From contig NZ_JAVRHX010000004.1 of assembly GCF_031846345.1 (NCBI RefSeq), positions 248,001 to 312,000 of the forward strand: a DNA stretch of 64,000 nucleotides, given 5' to 3'. Shown here in pieces: positions 7,539 to 16,409 of this stretch; the stretch's first letter is position 1; each line of letters begins with the position of its first letter. The notes beneath the pieces are model-generated. The model saw nothing but the letters and a program-made list of their open reading frames with translations. It was not told where the DNA came from and searched no databases. Made by a program: the position numbers and the translations under genes. Origin of the DNA: Glaciecola petra. GTDB lineage: Bacteria > Pseudomonadota > Gammaproteobacteria > Enterobacterales > Alteromonadaceae.

Positions 7539-8543
7539 TTAATTAGCTAACTTACCGCTGTAACACCCAATGAACATATTTTCTTCAACACTGGCCGCAT
7601 GATAGTGATAACCACGCACATCATCAGTATGACCACGACATTGGTCTAAGTCTGATGATTCGTTACCTTGTTGGTCTAACATACCGTAAATACCAAAACC
7701 ATCTAGCGCATATCCCATTTTTGCAGCGTGCCCATCGCTTTCTGCTTCAATCTCGCTACAACCTGCTGAACCATGATAATGATAACCCGCAACTGGATTA
7801 ATATGACCTGCACAGTCGTCAAATGCAGCAATCGTATATGCGCCTAAAATAGCGTCAACTGGGGCTGGGGGAGCAATTGCCACACCATTTAGACTAAGCC
7901 CAACGTCATCTCTTCCAATACTTGTTGGTGACTCAGCAAGAACTGGCTGAATGGGAATTGTATAGGTTTGTGATATGCCTCCATCGACATAGTCTAAAGA
8001 ACATTCTACACAATGATTTTGCAACTCAGCTGCTACATTAGGGCGTGCAGCACCGTCACACTTTTCAAGTGTATCGGTTACATTGACCAAGCCAGTATCA
8101 GGGTCGTATAACTGCCAATTGCTGTCATTGTATAGCGTAGGAAGATTCTGGATAAACTGACCGTCAATATCATATACTTCACCGTCCCCATCAAACCAAA
8201 TCCCCACTTCGTCTGCACTTGCAAAAATATCGACCGGGCAAAAACTACCTACTTCATGGGTTGATGGCGCTCCTACTATCACAAATTCATAACAGCTGGT
8301 TTCGCTACCATCATTGAGCGTGCAAGACACTTCAACCACACTATCTAACAATGCTCCACTAGCAAAGGCAAAAGGGTCTACTTCCGGTTGAATTGTTGTA
8401 TTGTCTTCGGATGAAGAATCAATAACTTGTTCTTCAATTTCTGAGTTAGCACCATCGCTAGAACAACCCGCTAAATACAAGCCAGTCAATAGTAATAGGA
8501 TAGTTCGTCGAATAAAAAGGGAAAATATAAAAGTTCTAAACAT
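7539..8543 (-). CDS. YHYH-domain lipoprotein
   Basis: An exported lipoprotein of about 334 residues. I chose the ATG at 8543 because it gives a normal leader with basic residues, a hydrophobic core and the lipobox LAGC (lipidated Cys27); an upstream in-frame ATG at 8588 would give a less typical 41-residue leader. The C-terminal half carries two GYHYH signatures (GYHYHGSAGC and RGYHYHAA), diagnostic of the YHYH domain, together with an ALDGFGIYG segment typical of that family. YHYH proteins are common in marine bacteria; the histidine clusters suggest metal binding but the role is unknown. It has several paired cysteines and an acidic N-terminal linker. It precedes the small cysteine protein in a likely two-gene operon. 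Confidence 0.78.
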   Translation of the reverse strand: MFRTFIFSLFIRRTILLLLTGLYLAGCSSDGANSEIEEQVIDSSSEDNTTIQPEVDPFAFASGALLDSVVEVSCTLNDGSETSCYEFVIVGAPSTHEVGSFCPVDIFASADEVGIWFDGDGEVYDIDGQFIQNLPTLYNDSNWQLYDPDTGLVNVTDTLEKCDGAARPNVAAELQNHCVECSLDYVDGGISQTYTIPIQPVLAESPTSIGRDDVGLSLNGVAIAPPAPVDAILGAYTIAAFDDCAGHINPVAGYHYHGSAGCSEIEAESDGHAAKMGYALDGFGIYGMLDQQGNESSDLDQCRGHTDDVRGYHYHAASVEENMFIGCYSGKLAN

Positions 8544-8645
8544 AGGGCACACCAATAAGCTGATTGAGTGCCCTATAGTATTAAACATAGGTGCAGATAA
8601 AGTGCAGATTCTACGTATATAATATGGAAATCGTTGTTTTTACAA

Positions 8646-9551
8646 TTACGCCAAGTGCTTGTTAAAAAATGTTAGTGTTCGCTCCCAAGAAAGCTCTGCA
8701 TCTTTAGGGCTGTAGCGACTTGTCGAATCATTGTGGAAACCATGCTGCGCACCCGCATAAGTATGTGCAATGTATGACGCATTGTTAGCTTTTAAAACCG
8801 CTTCATATGCGCTCCACGATGCATTAACCCTTTTATCTTGTTCAGCAAAATGTATCATTATTGGTCCTTTTACTTTTTGCTGTAAGTCTGCATTTGCAGG
8901 GGTACCATAATAGGGAACCGCAGCATCAATTTGCTTGGACATGGCCGCTGCTAACAAATTACTAATATAACCACCAAAACAAAAACCAACCACGCCTAAT
9001 TTACCACTACCGCCGTCAATGCCCTTTAACCAAGCTGCGGCTGCCATAAAGTCTTGTTCAATTTTATTACGTTCTAAACTTCTTTGCATTTTCCTGCCTT
9101 CATCATCGTTCCCCGGATAACCTCCCAAAGGAAATAAAGCGTCGGGTGCAAATGCAATAAAGCCGGCTTTTGCAAGTCGACGAGCGACATCTTTAATGTA
9201 AGGATTTAATCCTCGGTTTTCGTGAACCACTAAAACCGTAGCCGCTTTATGTGAAAGGTTGCGCGGCACGACTAAATAGCCCTCACCTTTTCCATGGCCC
9301 TTAGGAGAATCAAAACTTTCGTAGCTTGCTTTTATTTCTGGGTCATTGAAACTCACTTGCTCAGCTTTCGCGTAATCTGGAATAAGTGAACTAGAAATCA
9401 TGCCCAAAGACAAACCGGTTACCGACAGCGTGCCTATGCGGGATAAAAAGGTACGGCGGTTTATATCGCCGTGCGCATATTCATCGTACCAATCGAATGC
9501 TTGCTGAGGAATTTGCTGTGGGGTTAAGGTGTCTTTTTGCTTTATTGTCAT
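8646..9551 (-). CDS. Dienelactone hydrolase family protein, Tat-exported
   Basis: An alpha/beta hydrolase of about 301 residues. ATG 9551 is chosen because AAGGA lies eight bases before it; an ATG at 9602 would add 17 residues without a ribosome site. The N-terminus contains a twin-arginine motif (NRRTFLSRIG) and a hydrophobic stretch, then AKA, so the folded enzyme is probably exported by Tat. The hydrolase core shows a Cys nucleophile elbow (GFCFGG), an acid in FAEQDKR and the catalytic His in AQHGFHND, the Cys-Asp-His triad of dienelactone hydrolases. Many family members act on esters or lactones other than dienelactone, so the substrate is open. It stands alone; the next gene is divergent. 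Confidence 0.87.
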   Translation of the reverse strand: MTIKQKDTLTPQQIPQQAFDWYDEYAHGDINRRTFLSRIGTLSVTGLSLGMISSSLIPDYAKAEQVSFNDPEIKASYESFDSPKGHGKGEGYLVVPRNLSHKAATVLVVHENRGLNPYIKDVARRLAKAGFIAFAPDALFPLGGYPGNDDEGRKMQRSLERNKIEQDFMAAAAWLKGIDGGSGKLGVVGFCFGGYISNLLAAAMSKQIDAAVPYYGTPANADLQQKVKGPIMIHFAEQDKRVNASWSAYEAVLKANNASYIAHTYAGAQHGFHNDSTSRYSPKDAELSWERTLTFFNKHLA

Positions 9552-9767
9552 TAGTTTTCCTTTGCTTCCCAGGGTTTTGAATACCGAAACATTCAAAAAC
9601 ATGAAGGTGAGTATAAGTATTATAGTAGTTTAGCTAAAATTTGAGATAGTGATAACTTGCAAGCTCGCATACAAGCTAGTTTGCAATAATAACGATAGTG
9701 TTATTACGAGCAATTTGCACGTATAGATGATAGGGTAAAAAAATAAGACTTAAAGGAGGTAAGCATT

Positions 9768-10211
9768 ATGGCTTATCAGTCAAACAATGGCGGCTTAGAA
9801 AATATTTCTATATTGATTGGACGAGTATTGTTAGGGCTATATTTTTTATTGCCCGGAATCCAAAAGGTACTCCAATTTGACACCATGCTAGCCTATATGA
9901 CTCGACATGAAGTGCCATTTACGCAGATGTTGTTAGTTATAACACTCGTATTGCAAATAGTGGCTGGGCTAGCCCTGATTAGCGGATTTAAAGTGAAAGT
10001 ATTTGCCTTTTCTTTGGCAATATTGACCCTAATAATTAATTTTTACATGCATAATTTTTGGAGTTTACCAGAAGGTGGCGATGTGGCTCGCGAAACCCAA
10101 AATTTTGTTAAGAACCTTGGGATTTTTGCAGGCTTAATGGTATTGAGCGGATTTGGAGCGGGAGCCATTAGTCTTGACGCCCGCTCAGCAAATAGGAAAA
10201 ACCTGTTTTAA
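9768..10211 (+). CDS. DoxX family membrane protein
   Basis: A 147-residue inner-membrane protein with four predicted helices. It has the DoxX pattern: a first helix with ILIGRVLLGLYFLLPGIQK, a second helix around MLLVITLVLQIVAGLALI and the loop HNFWSLP. DoxX-type proteins are linked to quinone-dependent oxidation or oxidative-stress handling, but most have no defined function. A strong AAGGAGG ribosome site lies nine bases before the ATG. It runs convergently into the thiolase gene, leaving only 9 bases between them. Confidence 0.85.
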   Translation: MAYQSNNGGLENISILIGRVLLGLYFLLPGIQKVLQFDTMLAYMTRHEVPFTQMLLVITLVLQIVAGLALISGFKVKVFAFSLAILTLIINFYMHNFWSLPEGGDVARETQNFVKNLGIFAGLMVLSGFGAGAISLDARSANRKNLF

Positions 10212-10220
10212 ATTAATTAT

Positions 10221-11405
10221 CTAAAGGCGTTCAAAAATAACCGCTATACCTTGGCCTCCACCTATACACATGGTCGCTAGAGCGTATTTCCCGCCAATTC
10301 GGCGTAGCTCGTGTATTGCTTTTGTAGCAATCACTGCGCCCGAAGCACCAATTGGGTGACCTAAAGCAATTGCCCCGCCATTGGGGTTAGTTTTACTTGG
10401 ATCCAAATCCAAACCTTTGGATACCGTTAGTGCTTGCGAAGCAAACGCCTCGTTAGATTCGACGACGTCCATATCACTAATTTTTAAGCCCGCTTTTTTA
10501 AGTGCCGCTATAGATGCCGGTATTGGACCCTCACCCATTACATCATTTGGCACACCAGCAAGTGCATAAGAGACAATTCTTGCAATAGGGGCAAGATTGT
10601 TACTATTAGCGTAGCTTTCACTTGCTAAAGTTAAGAAAGACGCACCGTCATTGATACCTGAAGCATTGCCTGCGGTAACTGTGCCATCTTTTTTGAATGC
10701 TGTTCTCATACCCGCTAACTTCTCTGCAGTTGTGCCCGGTTTAACATGTTCGTCGGTTTCAAAAAATGTACTGCCTTTCCTGCTTTTTAGCTCCACAGGT
10801 ACTATTTGCTCATTAAAATAGCCGGCATCAATAGCCGCTGCCGCTCTTGCATGAGAAAGAGCGGCAAACTCATCTTGTTGTTCGCGGGATATATCCCATT
10901 TTGCAGCAAGGTTTTCAGCAGTAATGCCCATATGCCCTACACCAAAAGGGTCGGTCAATGCCGCCACCATCATGTCGACCATTGAGCTGTCTCCCATGCG
11001 TGCACCTGAACGCATTGCTGCTGACAAATAGCCTCCTCTTGACATGTTTTCTACGCCACCGCCTATTGCTAAATTGTGATCGCCCAGCATAATGCCTTGT
11101 GCAGAACTAACAACAGCCTGGAGGCCTGAACTGCACAACCTATTTAATGCCATTGCCGTAGAATTAAGTGACATTCCAGCTTGAATCGAAGCGACTCTCG
11201 CGACGTACGGAAACCGTGATTCAGTAGGAATAGTGTTTCCAACAATCACCGATTCGTATTGGTCAGCGCTTATCCCCGATGCCTTAATACCTTGTGCTAG
11301 CACTTGACCCGCTAACTCAGATGGCTCAATGCCTTTTAAACCGCCATTAAATGTACCGATTGCAGAACGCACTGCACTTAACACAACTACCTGATTCAGA
11401 CTCAT
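10221..11405 (-). CDS. Acetyl-CoA C-acyltransferase (thiolase)
   Basis: A 394-residue thiolase that condenses or cleaves acyl-CoA with CoA. The acylated Cys is C91 in the NRLCSSGLQAV motif, and the C-terminal signature GGAIALGHPIGASGA supplies the catalytic His. The second active Cys lies in ATMCIGGGQG near the end. Length and motifs fit the biosynthetic/degradative acetyl-CoA acetyltransferase group (AtoB/PhaA/BktB). No partner beta-oxidation or polyhydroxyalkanoate gene is adjacent, so the physiological direction cannot be told from context. Confidence 0.92.
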   Translation of the reverse strand: MSLNQVVVLSAVRSAIGTFNGGLKGIEPSELAGQVLAQGIKASGISADQYESVIVGNTIPTESRFPYVARVASIQAGMSLNSTAMALNRLCSSGLQAVVSSAQGIMLGDHNLAIGGGVENMSRGGYLSAAMRSGARMGDSSMVDMMVAALTDPFGVGHMGITAENLAAKWDISREQQDEFAALSHARAAAAIDAGYFNEQIVPVELKSRKGSTFFETDEHVKPGTTAEKLAGMRTAFKKDGTVTAGNASGINDGASFLTLASESYANSNNLAPIARIVSYALAGVPNDVMGEGPIPASIAALKKAGLKISDMDVVESNEAFASQALTVSKGLDLDPSKTNPNGGAIALGHPIGASGAVIATKAIHELRRIGGKYALATMCIGGGQGIAVIFERL

Positions 11406-11535
11406 GGTATTTTCCTAGATTTTTAAATATATGGAACAAGAATAAATTTTACTGAGTAGAAGTATAATCACTTACATAAAATAAAACAGTAAATGATCTA
11501 CCGACATTAGTGGCATATACGTCAAGTTTTAAGTT

Positions 11536-11575
11536 AAAAAAAAACGCTAGAAGACATAAAATCAACTAGCGTTTT
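11536..11575 (-). terminator. Rho-independent terminator of the protease gene
   Basis: A 10-bp perfect stem (AAAACGCTAG pairing with CTAGCGTTTT) with a 15-base loop is followed on the minus strand by nine T residues. It lies 45 bases after the stop codon of the trypsin-like protease gene. On the plus strand only a short T-run follows, so any effect in that direction would be weaker. Confidence 0.82.
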
Positions 11576-11619
11576 CTTAACTACTAGCTTGAACACAAAC
11601 TAGTATATTTAAAGTTTGA

Positions 11620-12849
11620 TTAACGACGACGCCTAAAGCCCATCCAAAGGCCTGAGCCTAACACTAAGGCAATGCCTGCCGGTGCAGGAGTTGCTAAGAA
11701 GTTGTCATTAACCCAAGATATGTAAGGCGCATATAAGTTCCCACCAAATATGTCACCAAACGCACCAGGGATGCCGAACGGACCAGTTCCAGGAAGGCCA
11801 AAGGTGTTATTACCCGCTAACAAGAAGCGATCTGCATTAGCATCGTATACAAATGATGGACCACCAGAATCACCACCACCAATAACAGCTTCAAACAAGC
11901 CATTAATAGGATCAACTTCTGTTGCTAGAACATCACCGAAACCACGGTCACAAATACCAAACTGACAAAACGTGTCAATAAAACCGTCGCCAGCACCATC
12001 TATCAAATCTAAGAACGCATCATAACCGTCAAAATCTGCATACCAAACTTCGGTATCTTGTCCAAAGGCGTTTTGACATATGTCAGCATCACTAAAACCA
12101 CCACTACGGCCGTTTACATTGCCTGAAAAACCGTCGTTACAGTCAAAAAGCTCCATAATGTTAAAGCCGAATCTTTTGTCGAAAAAACTCGATGAGTTTG
12201 CTTCGAATCCGTTGAATCCGTCACCTGTTGTACCGTGACCAACCATAGTTAGCATAGTGCCTTCTTGAAGTTGTGGACCCGTATAAAAATCATATATTTC
12301 TACTCCGTCGGGAATTTCTTCCGCAAGAGTTAAAATAGCAATATCGTCATTTAAACAACCGCCACTGAAGCCTGAGGCTTCACCAACATCACATAATCCA
12401 AAACCGCTATAATCTGGGTGAATATCAATTCCTGAAACAGTAAGTACCGAACTGTCGAAATCAGATACAAGATTACCACCGTCTGTAAAGACTGTTCTTA
12501 CCCCAAATCCATCTTCCGAAATGTTGATTTTTCTACCGGTATCTGAGTTATCCTCTACGCAATGTGCTGCCGTGATAATGTGACGCTTGCTTATCGCTGA
12601 GCCGGTACAAAGACCAAAGCCATCGGGTGTAGCAATTTCTATACTTACTACACCAGTAAAATCACCTTCTGGTACCAAAGGTGCTCGATTGAATACACCA
12701 AAATCACCATTGCCCGCACCAATCACTGGAACAGCCTGTGCATCAATTTCAGCTGCGTTATCTGCCCCTAGTATGCTTGCTGTCGCTAGTGGGCTTAAAG
12801 CTAGACATACACCCAACGCCCCTATGCTTTTTTTTATATAAGCACTCAT
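11620..12849 (-). CDS. Trypsin-like serine protease with PEP-CTERM-like C-terminal anchor
   Basis: A secreted S1-family protease of 409 residues. An N-terminal signal peptide (about 1-25, ending ATAS) precedes the protease domain, whose triad is visible: H96 in TAAHC, D169 in NDDIAIL and S328 in GGDSGGP. The domain is enlarged by Gly/Phe/Asp-rich insertions with several cysteines (about 205-310). The last 23 residues form a tripartite sorting signal: a TPAPAG motif, a hydrophobic helix and four terminal arginines. This matches the layout of PEP-CTERM signals, with PAP in place of PEP, which exosortases process in exopolysaccharide-producing Gram-negatives. No exosortase gene is in the window. 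A terminator follows. The substrate is unknown. Confidence 0.88.
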   Translation of the reverse strand: MSAYIKKSIGALGVCLALSPLATASILGADNAAEIDAQAVPVIGAGNGDFGVFNRAPLVPEGDFTGVVSIEIATPDGFGLCTGSAISKRHIITAAHCVEDNSDTGRKINISEDGFGVRTVFTDGGNLVSDFDSSVLTVSGIDIHPDYSGFGLCDVGEASGFSGGCLNDDIAILTLAEEIPDGVEIYDFYTGPQLQEGTMLTMVGHGTTGDGFNGFEANSSSFFDKRFGFNIMELFDCNDGFSGNVNGRSGGFSDADICQNAFGQDTEVWYADFDGYDAFLDLIDGAGDGFIDTFCQFGICDRGFGDVLATEVDPINGLFEAVIGGGDSGGPSFVYDANADRFLLAGNNTFGLPGTGPFGIPGAFGDIFGGNLYAPYISWVNDNFLATPAPAGIALVLGSGLWMGFRRRR

Positions 12850-13093
12850 TTTATTATAATTCCTTCTTACAAATTTAATTTAATCGCCGAATACGACCGT
12901 ACTGTTTCCCTATCATTAACTGACCGTTTAGTATGCGATTTTATACACTACGAAACACGATTAGCGCCTGAACAGAACACCTTATTAGTACCACTCACTA
13001 GACCAAAGATCTAGTCCCCAGCGCAAAATTTATACATAGGTATGAAATAAGATATTGATTTGTTGACTGATATAGGCGGAAAAAAAGAAAAGT

Positions 13094-13466
<373 letters not shown>

Positions 13467-13472
13467 GCGAGC

Positions 13473-13501
13473 AGTATAAACTAAGTGTGCACATGTCGCT
13501 A
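13473..13501 (-). promoter_or_regulatory. Promoter of the RNase P RNA gene
   Basis: On the minus strand a TATACT -10 box occupies 13473-13478, seven bases before the mapped 5' end of the RNA at 13466. The -35 position (about 13496-13501) reads TAGCGA, a poor match. The exact agreement between the -10 spacing and the P1-derived 5' end supports the call. Confidence 0.55.
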
Positions 13502-13590
13502 AAAAAATATACATTAATTGTCCCACTTCAGCATTTAGATTCGTCATATAGATGCATCATGTGATGTTTTATTGAATAAAAGGAACAACT

Positions 13591-13938
13591 ATGAAAAATT
13601 TTATGTTTATTTACGAAGGTGGCGATCCCGATTGGCACGCAAAAAGCTCACCAGAAGATTTACAAGCCCAAATGGCAAAATGGGAAGAATGGATGGGCAG
13701 GTTGGCCGAAAAGGGTCAGCTAGTAGCGGGTGGCGACCCCCTGCATAATGGTGGTGTAAGAGTAGATGTAACGGGCGCTGCCACCGATATTGCGGCAGCG
13801 GAATTTAAGGATTTAGTGAGCGGCTACTCAATAGTTGCCGCCAACACTATACAAGAAGCCACCGAAATTGCGAAAACATGTCCTATCTTTTTTGATACCG
13901 CAGTTAAAGTGCAAGTACGAGAAATATTGGCAATGTAG
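13591..13938 (+). CDS. YCII-related (DGPF) domain protein
   Basis: A 115-residue single-domain protein of the YCII/DGPF type: MKNFMFIYEGGDPDW at the start, a central KGQLVAGGDPLHNGG segment and the DLVSGYSIVAANTIQEATEIAKTCP helix region. These small alpha/beta ferredoxin-like proteins are typically encoded beside ECF sigma factors of the ECF42 type, as here: the convergent sigma gene ends 39 bases away. AAAGGAAC lies before the ATG. The biochemical role is unknown. The genetic linkage suggests that it works with, or is controlled by, the sigma factor. Confidence 0.88.
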   Translation: MKNFMFIYEGGDPDWHAKSSPEDLQAQMAKWEEWMGRLAEKGQLVAGGDPLHNGGVRVDVTGAATDIAAAEFKDLVSGYSIVAANTIQEATEIAKTCPIFFDTAVKVQVREILAM

Positions 13939-13977
13939 CTCACGGAACTGTATTAAGCTACACCATGCCTTACTGCG

Positions 13978-15336
13978 TTAATTATTAGAGAACTGTTCAA
14001 TTTGTTTTTGTAAATTGATAAGTTCTCTATCACTAGCTCCGCTTTGTTTGGCTTTCAATAGAAATACATTACTAGTATGTAGATCATTTGCCAGCGCATA
14101 GATAAAAGCCATTGTTGCAGGCAGATGATGTGTTTTAGCTAGTTGCTTATCGTTGCTCAAGGAAGCCAATATACCTAAAGCCTTGTCAATATTTCCGTTG
14201 TGAGCCATGGCAATCGCATAGTTAATTTTTACCATGCCCGAATCCGTATGGACTAACCAGTTTTGATAATGCTGACAAATATTCGCCCAATTTGTATGAA
14301 CAAAATCGCTTGCTCTTAGATGTTCATTCGCGATTAATGCTTCATATAGATACTCACTTGGCATAGCACCGTTGTCTATTTCGTTTAGCGCTTCTGTCAA
14401 ATACATTACCGCTGCGGCCAAATATCGATTTTTCCATAAGCTTCTGTCTTGCATATTAATGGGGATCAAGGCACCGCTTTCATCAATACGTGAGCTTTGT
14501 CGTGCTAAACCAAACAAAATGACTGCACACAACGCACTCGACTCATTGCTTTTCAAACTCGGTGTTTGATACACACTTTTTGCCAAATTTAAGGCTTCTA
14601 CTAATAGTAAATCATGACTACTTTGTTTTTCATATGCTTGCAAACTGCCATTTAGACCTTCATTAAACAGTAAATATAGTGTTTTATGGACGCAGTCTTT
14701 TGCCACCGTATTGGACGTTATATTGGACCCTGCGTCGTGTTTGAGCCCTTTGCCGCTTTCACAGACATCGCTGTAAAGAGACTCAAAACAAATACCCGAT
14801 TTTTGCAGAAGTTGAGTCGCTCGATATATTCGCTTTCTTGCATTTTCAACAGATATAACAAGCGCTCTTGATACTTGTTCATTATTTAATCCCACCACTA
14901 CTTTTAACAACAAGGGGATTAATAATTCAGGTTTTAAACCACTATTCGCAATCCAATTTAACAGTAGTAAAGACGAGTCGTCGACATAAGTATCGTCTAC
15001 TTGATTGTGAGCATCATCCAAGGCCTCTATATCATGCGAACTCGGATAATGTTCAAATTTAGACTGTTGACGCAAATGGTCAATGGCTCTGCGCTTTGCC
15101 ACCGTCATCAACCAAGCTGCTGGCAATGTTGGCACATGCGCAGGGTCAACCCATTTGGTGCTAGCCTTATTAAATGTGTCGTGCACGATGTCTTGCGCTA
15201 AGGCAAATTGATGTGAACCGAGCAGCTTCAGGAGCGTAGCGATAAGTTTGGGATATTCATTTTTATAACACAGCGCAATTATTTCGCTTGGCGTGGTAGC
15301 TGCGCCAGCAGCTTTACTTTCGAGAGATTGACGCAT
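13978..15336 (-). CDS. ECF sigma factor with C-terminal helical extension (ECF42-like)
   Basis: A sigma-70-family regulator of 452 residues, far longer than a plain ECF sigma. Residues about 20-100 form region 2, including DIVHDTFNKA and AWLMTVAKRRAIDHLRQQ. Residues about 130-185 form a region 4-like helix-turn-helix (LNNEQVSRALVISVENARKRIYRATQLL). The remaining 260 residues are an alpha-helical, repeat-like extension of the sort seen in ECF42 proteins, which have C-terminal TPR-like domains. Pairing with a YCII gene supports this. Region 4 looks divergent: the usual FTCCHPAL-type motif of the group is missing. No anti-sigma gene is nearby, as expected for this group, where the extension is thought to regulate activity. 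Confidence 0.82.
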   Translation of the reverse strand: MRQSLESKAAGAATTPSEIIALCYKNEYPKLIATLLKLLGSHQFALAQDIVHDTFNKASTKWVDPAHVPTLPAAWLMTVAKRRAIDHLRQQSKFEHYPSSHDIEALDDAHNQVDDTYVDDSSLLLLNWIANSGLKPELLIPLLLKVVVGLNNEQVSRALVISVENARKRIYRATQLLQKSGICFESLYSDVCESGKGLKHDAGSNITSNTVAKDCVHKTLYLLFNEGLNGSLQAYEKQSSHDLLLVEALNLAKSVYQTPSLKSNESSALCAVILFGLARQSSRIDESGALIPINMQDRSLWKNRYLAAAVMYLTEALNEIDNGAMPSEYLYEALIANEHLRASDFVHTNWANICQHYQNWLVHTDSGMVKINYAIAMAHNGNIDKALGILASLSNDKQLAKTHHLPATMAFIYALANDLHTSNVFLLKAKQSGASDRELINLQKQIEQFSNN

Positions 15337-15411
15337 TACTGGCTGAGCATCGACGTGATAAACAAAAAGAAATCAGCAGGCAAGCTTGAGGCTATTACCT
15401 GCTCATTATGA

Positions 15412-16128
15412 TTAAGCGTTTGCGTTATGGTAGATGTTTTGCACATCATCACAGTCGTTTAGCATGTCCATAAATTTTTCGAACATTGGCATGTTTTCTT
15501 CGCTGATTTCAATAGTGTCTTGTGGCACCCATGAAATTTCTTCAACATCAAACTCTAAAGACGGAAAAGCGTCGAGCAAGGCTGTTTTTGCTTTATAAAA
15601 TTCAGTGTGGGGGACAAACACAGTGACTTCACCGTCTTCGACTTCCACATCGCTCACATCAACGTCTTGTTCCATAAGTGTTTCGAGAATAATTTCATCG
15701 TCATCGCCTTTGAAGCCGAACACCGCCAAATGGTCAAACATAAATGCAGCAGAGTTTTGCGCGCCTAATTTGCTATCGGTTTTAGTAAAACAATTTCTAA
15801 CGTCAGTAATGGTTCTGTTTACGTTATCAGTTAAACAATCAACAATCACCATGCAATTGCCTGGACCAAATCCTTCATAGCGCGCCGGAGAAAAGTCTTC
15901 ACCCGCGCCACCGGCGGCCTTGTCTATCGCTTTTTCAATTACGTGAGCCGGCACTTGGTCTTTTTTTGCTTTTTCAATTAAGCGTCGTAACGACAGATTG
16001 GCTTCAGGATCGGGGCCACCATTTTTTGCGACAACATAAAGCTCTTTGCCATACTTTGAGTATACCTTGGTTTTAGCGGCGGCTGTTTTAGCCATAGAAA
16101 CTTTACGAACTTCGAATTTTCTTCCCAT
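15412..16128 (-). CDS. YebC/PmpR family regulator (YeeN-like)
   Basis: A 238-residue member of the YebC/TACO1 family, proposed DNA-binding regulators that, in several organisms, instead help ribosomes translate polyproline. MGRKFEVRK at the start, KIYAKFG-like SKYGKELY, PEANLSLRRLIEKAKKDQVP and the diagnostic RYEGFGPGNCMVIVDCLTDNVNRT block are all present. The N-terminus resembles the YeeN branch rather than canonical YebC. I start it at ATG 16128; an upstream in-frame ATG at 16191 would add a 21-residue basic segment not expected in the family. It is monocistronic as far as can be seen. Confidence 0.9.
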   Translation of the reverse strand: MGRKFEVRKVSMAKTAAAKTKVYSKYGKELYVVAKNGGPDPEANLSLRRLIEKAKKDQVPAHVIEKAIDKAAGGAGEDFSPARYEGFGPGNCMVIVDCLTDNVNRTITDVRNCFTKTDSKLGAQNSAAFMFDHLAVFGFKGDDDEIILETLMEQDVDVSDVEVEDGEVTVFVPHTEFYKAKTALLDAFPSLEFDVEEISWVPQDTIEISEENMPMFEKFMDMLNDCDDVQNIYHNANA

Positions 16129-16409
16129 TTTCTTACTCTTATTTATTATTTTGGTATTAAGGTTTTTTCGTGTTGCTTTTATTGTACCCAAATATTAATA
16201 CTTCAGCACCCGATTAATGATATTGCTTCAAGAATAAACTATAAGCTTCTTTTTGCTTTGCCTTTTTCGTCTTTGTTACGAAGGTAGGAATCTGGTTATT
16301 TCTGGAGCAACGATTGTTGAATTAGGGAATTCCTGCATCTGCAGAAAAGACGATTCGATTATCCGAACAGCATTATGTCTGCGCGAAAATGGCGAGTATT
16401 GGAAGCGTT

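Noticed and set aside
16129..16409. Possible small gene between the YebC-like and zapE genes
   Set aside because: The only long frame (16253-16540) runs antisense into zapE and reads as non-coding; nothing else was seen in the gap.
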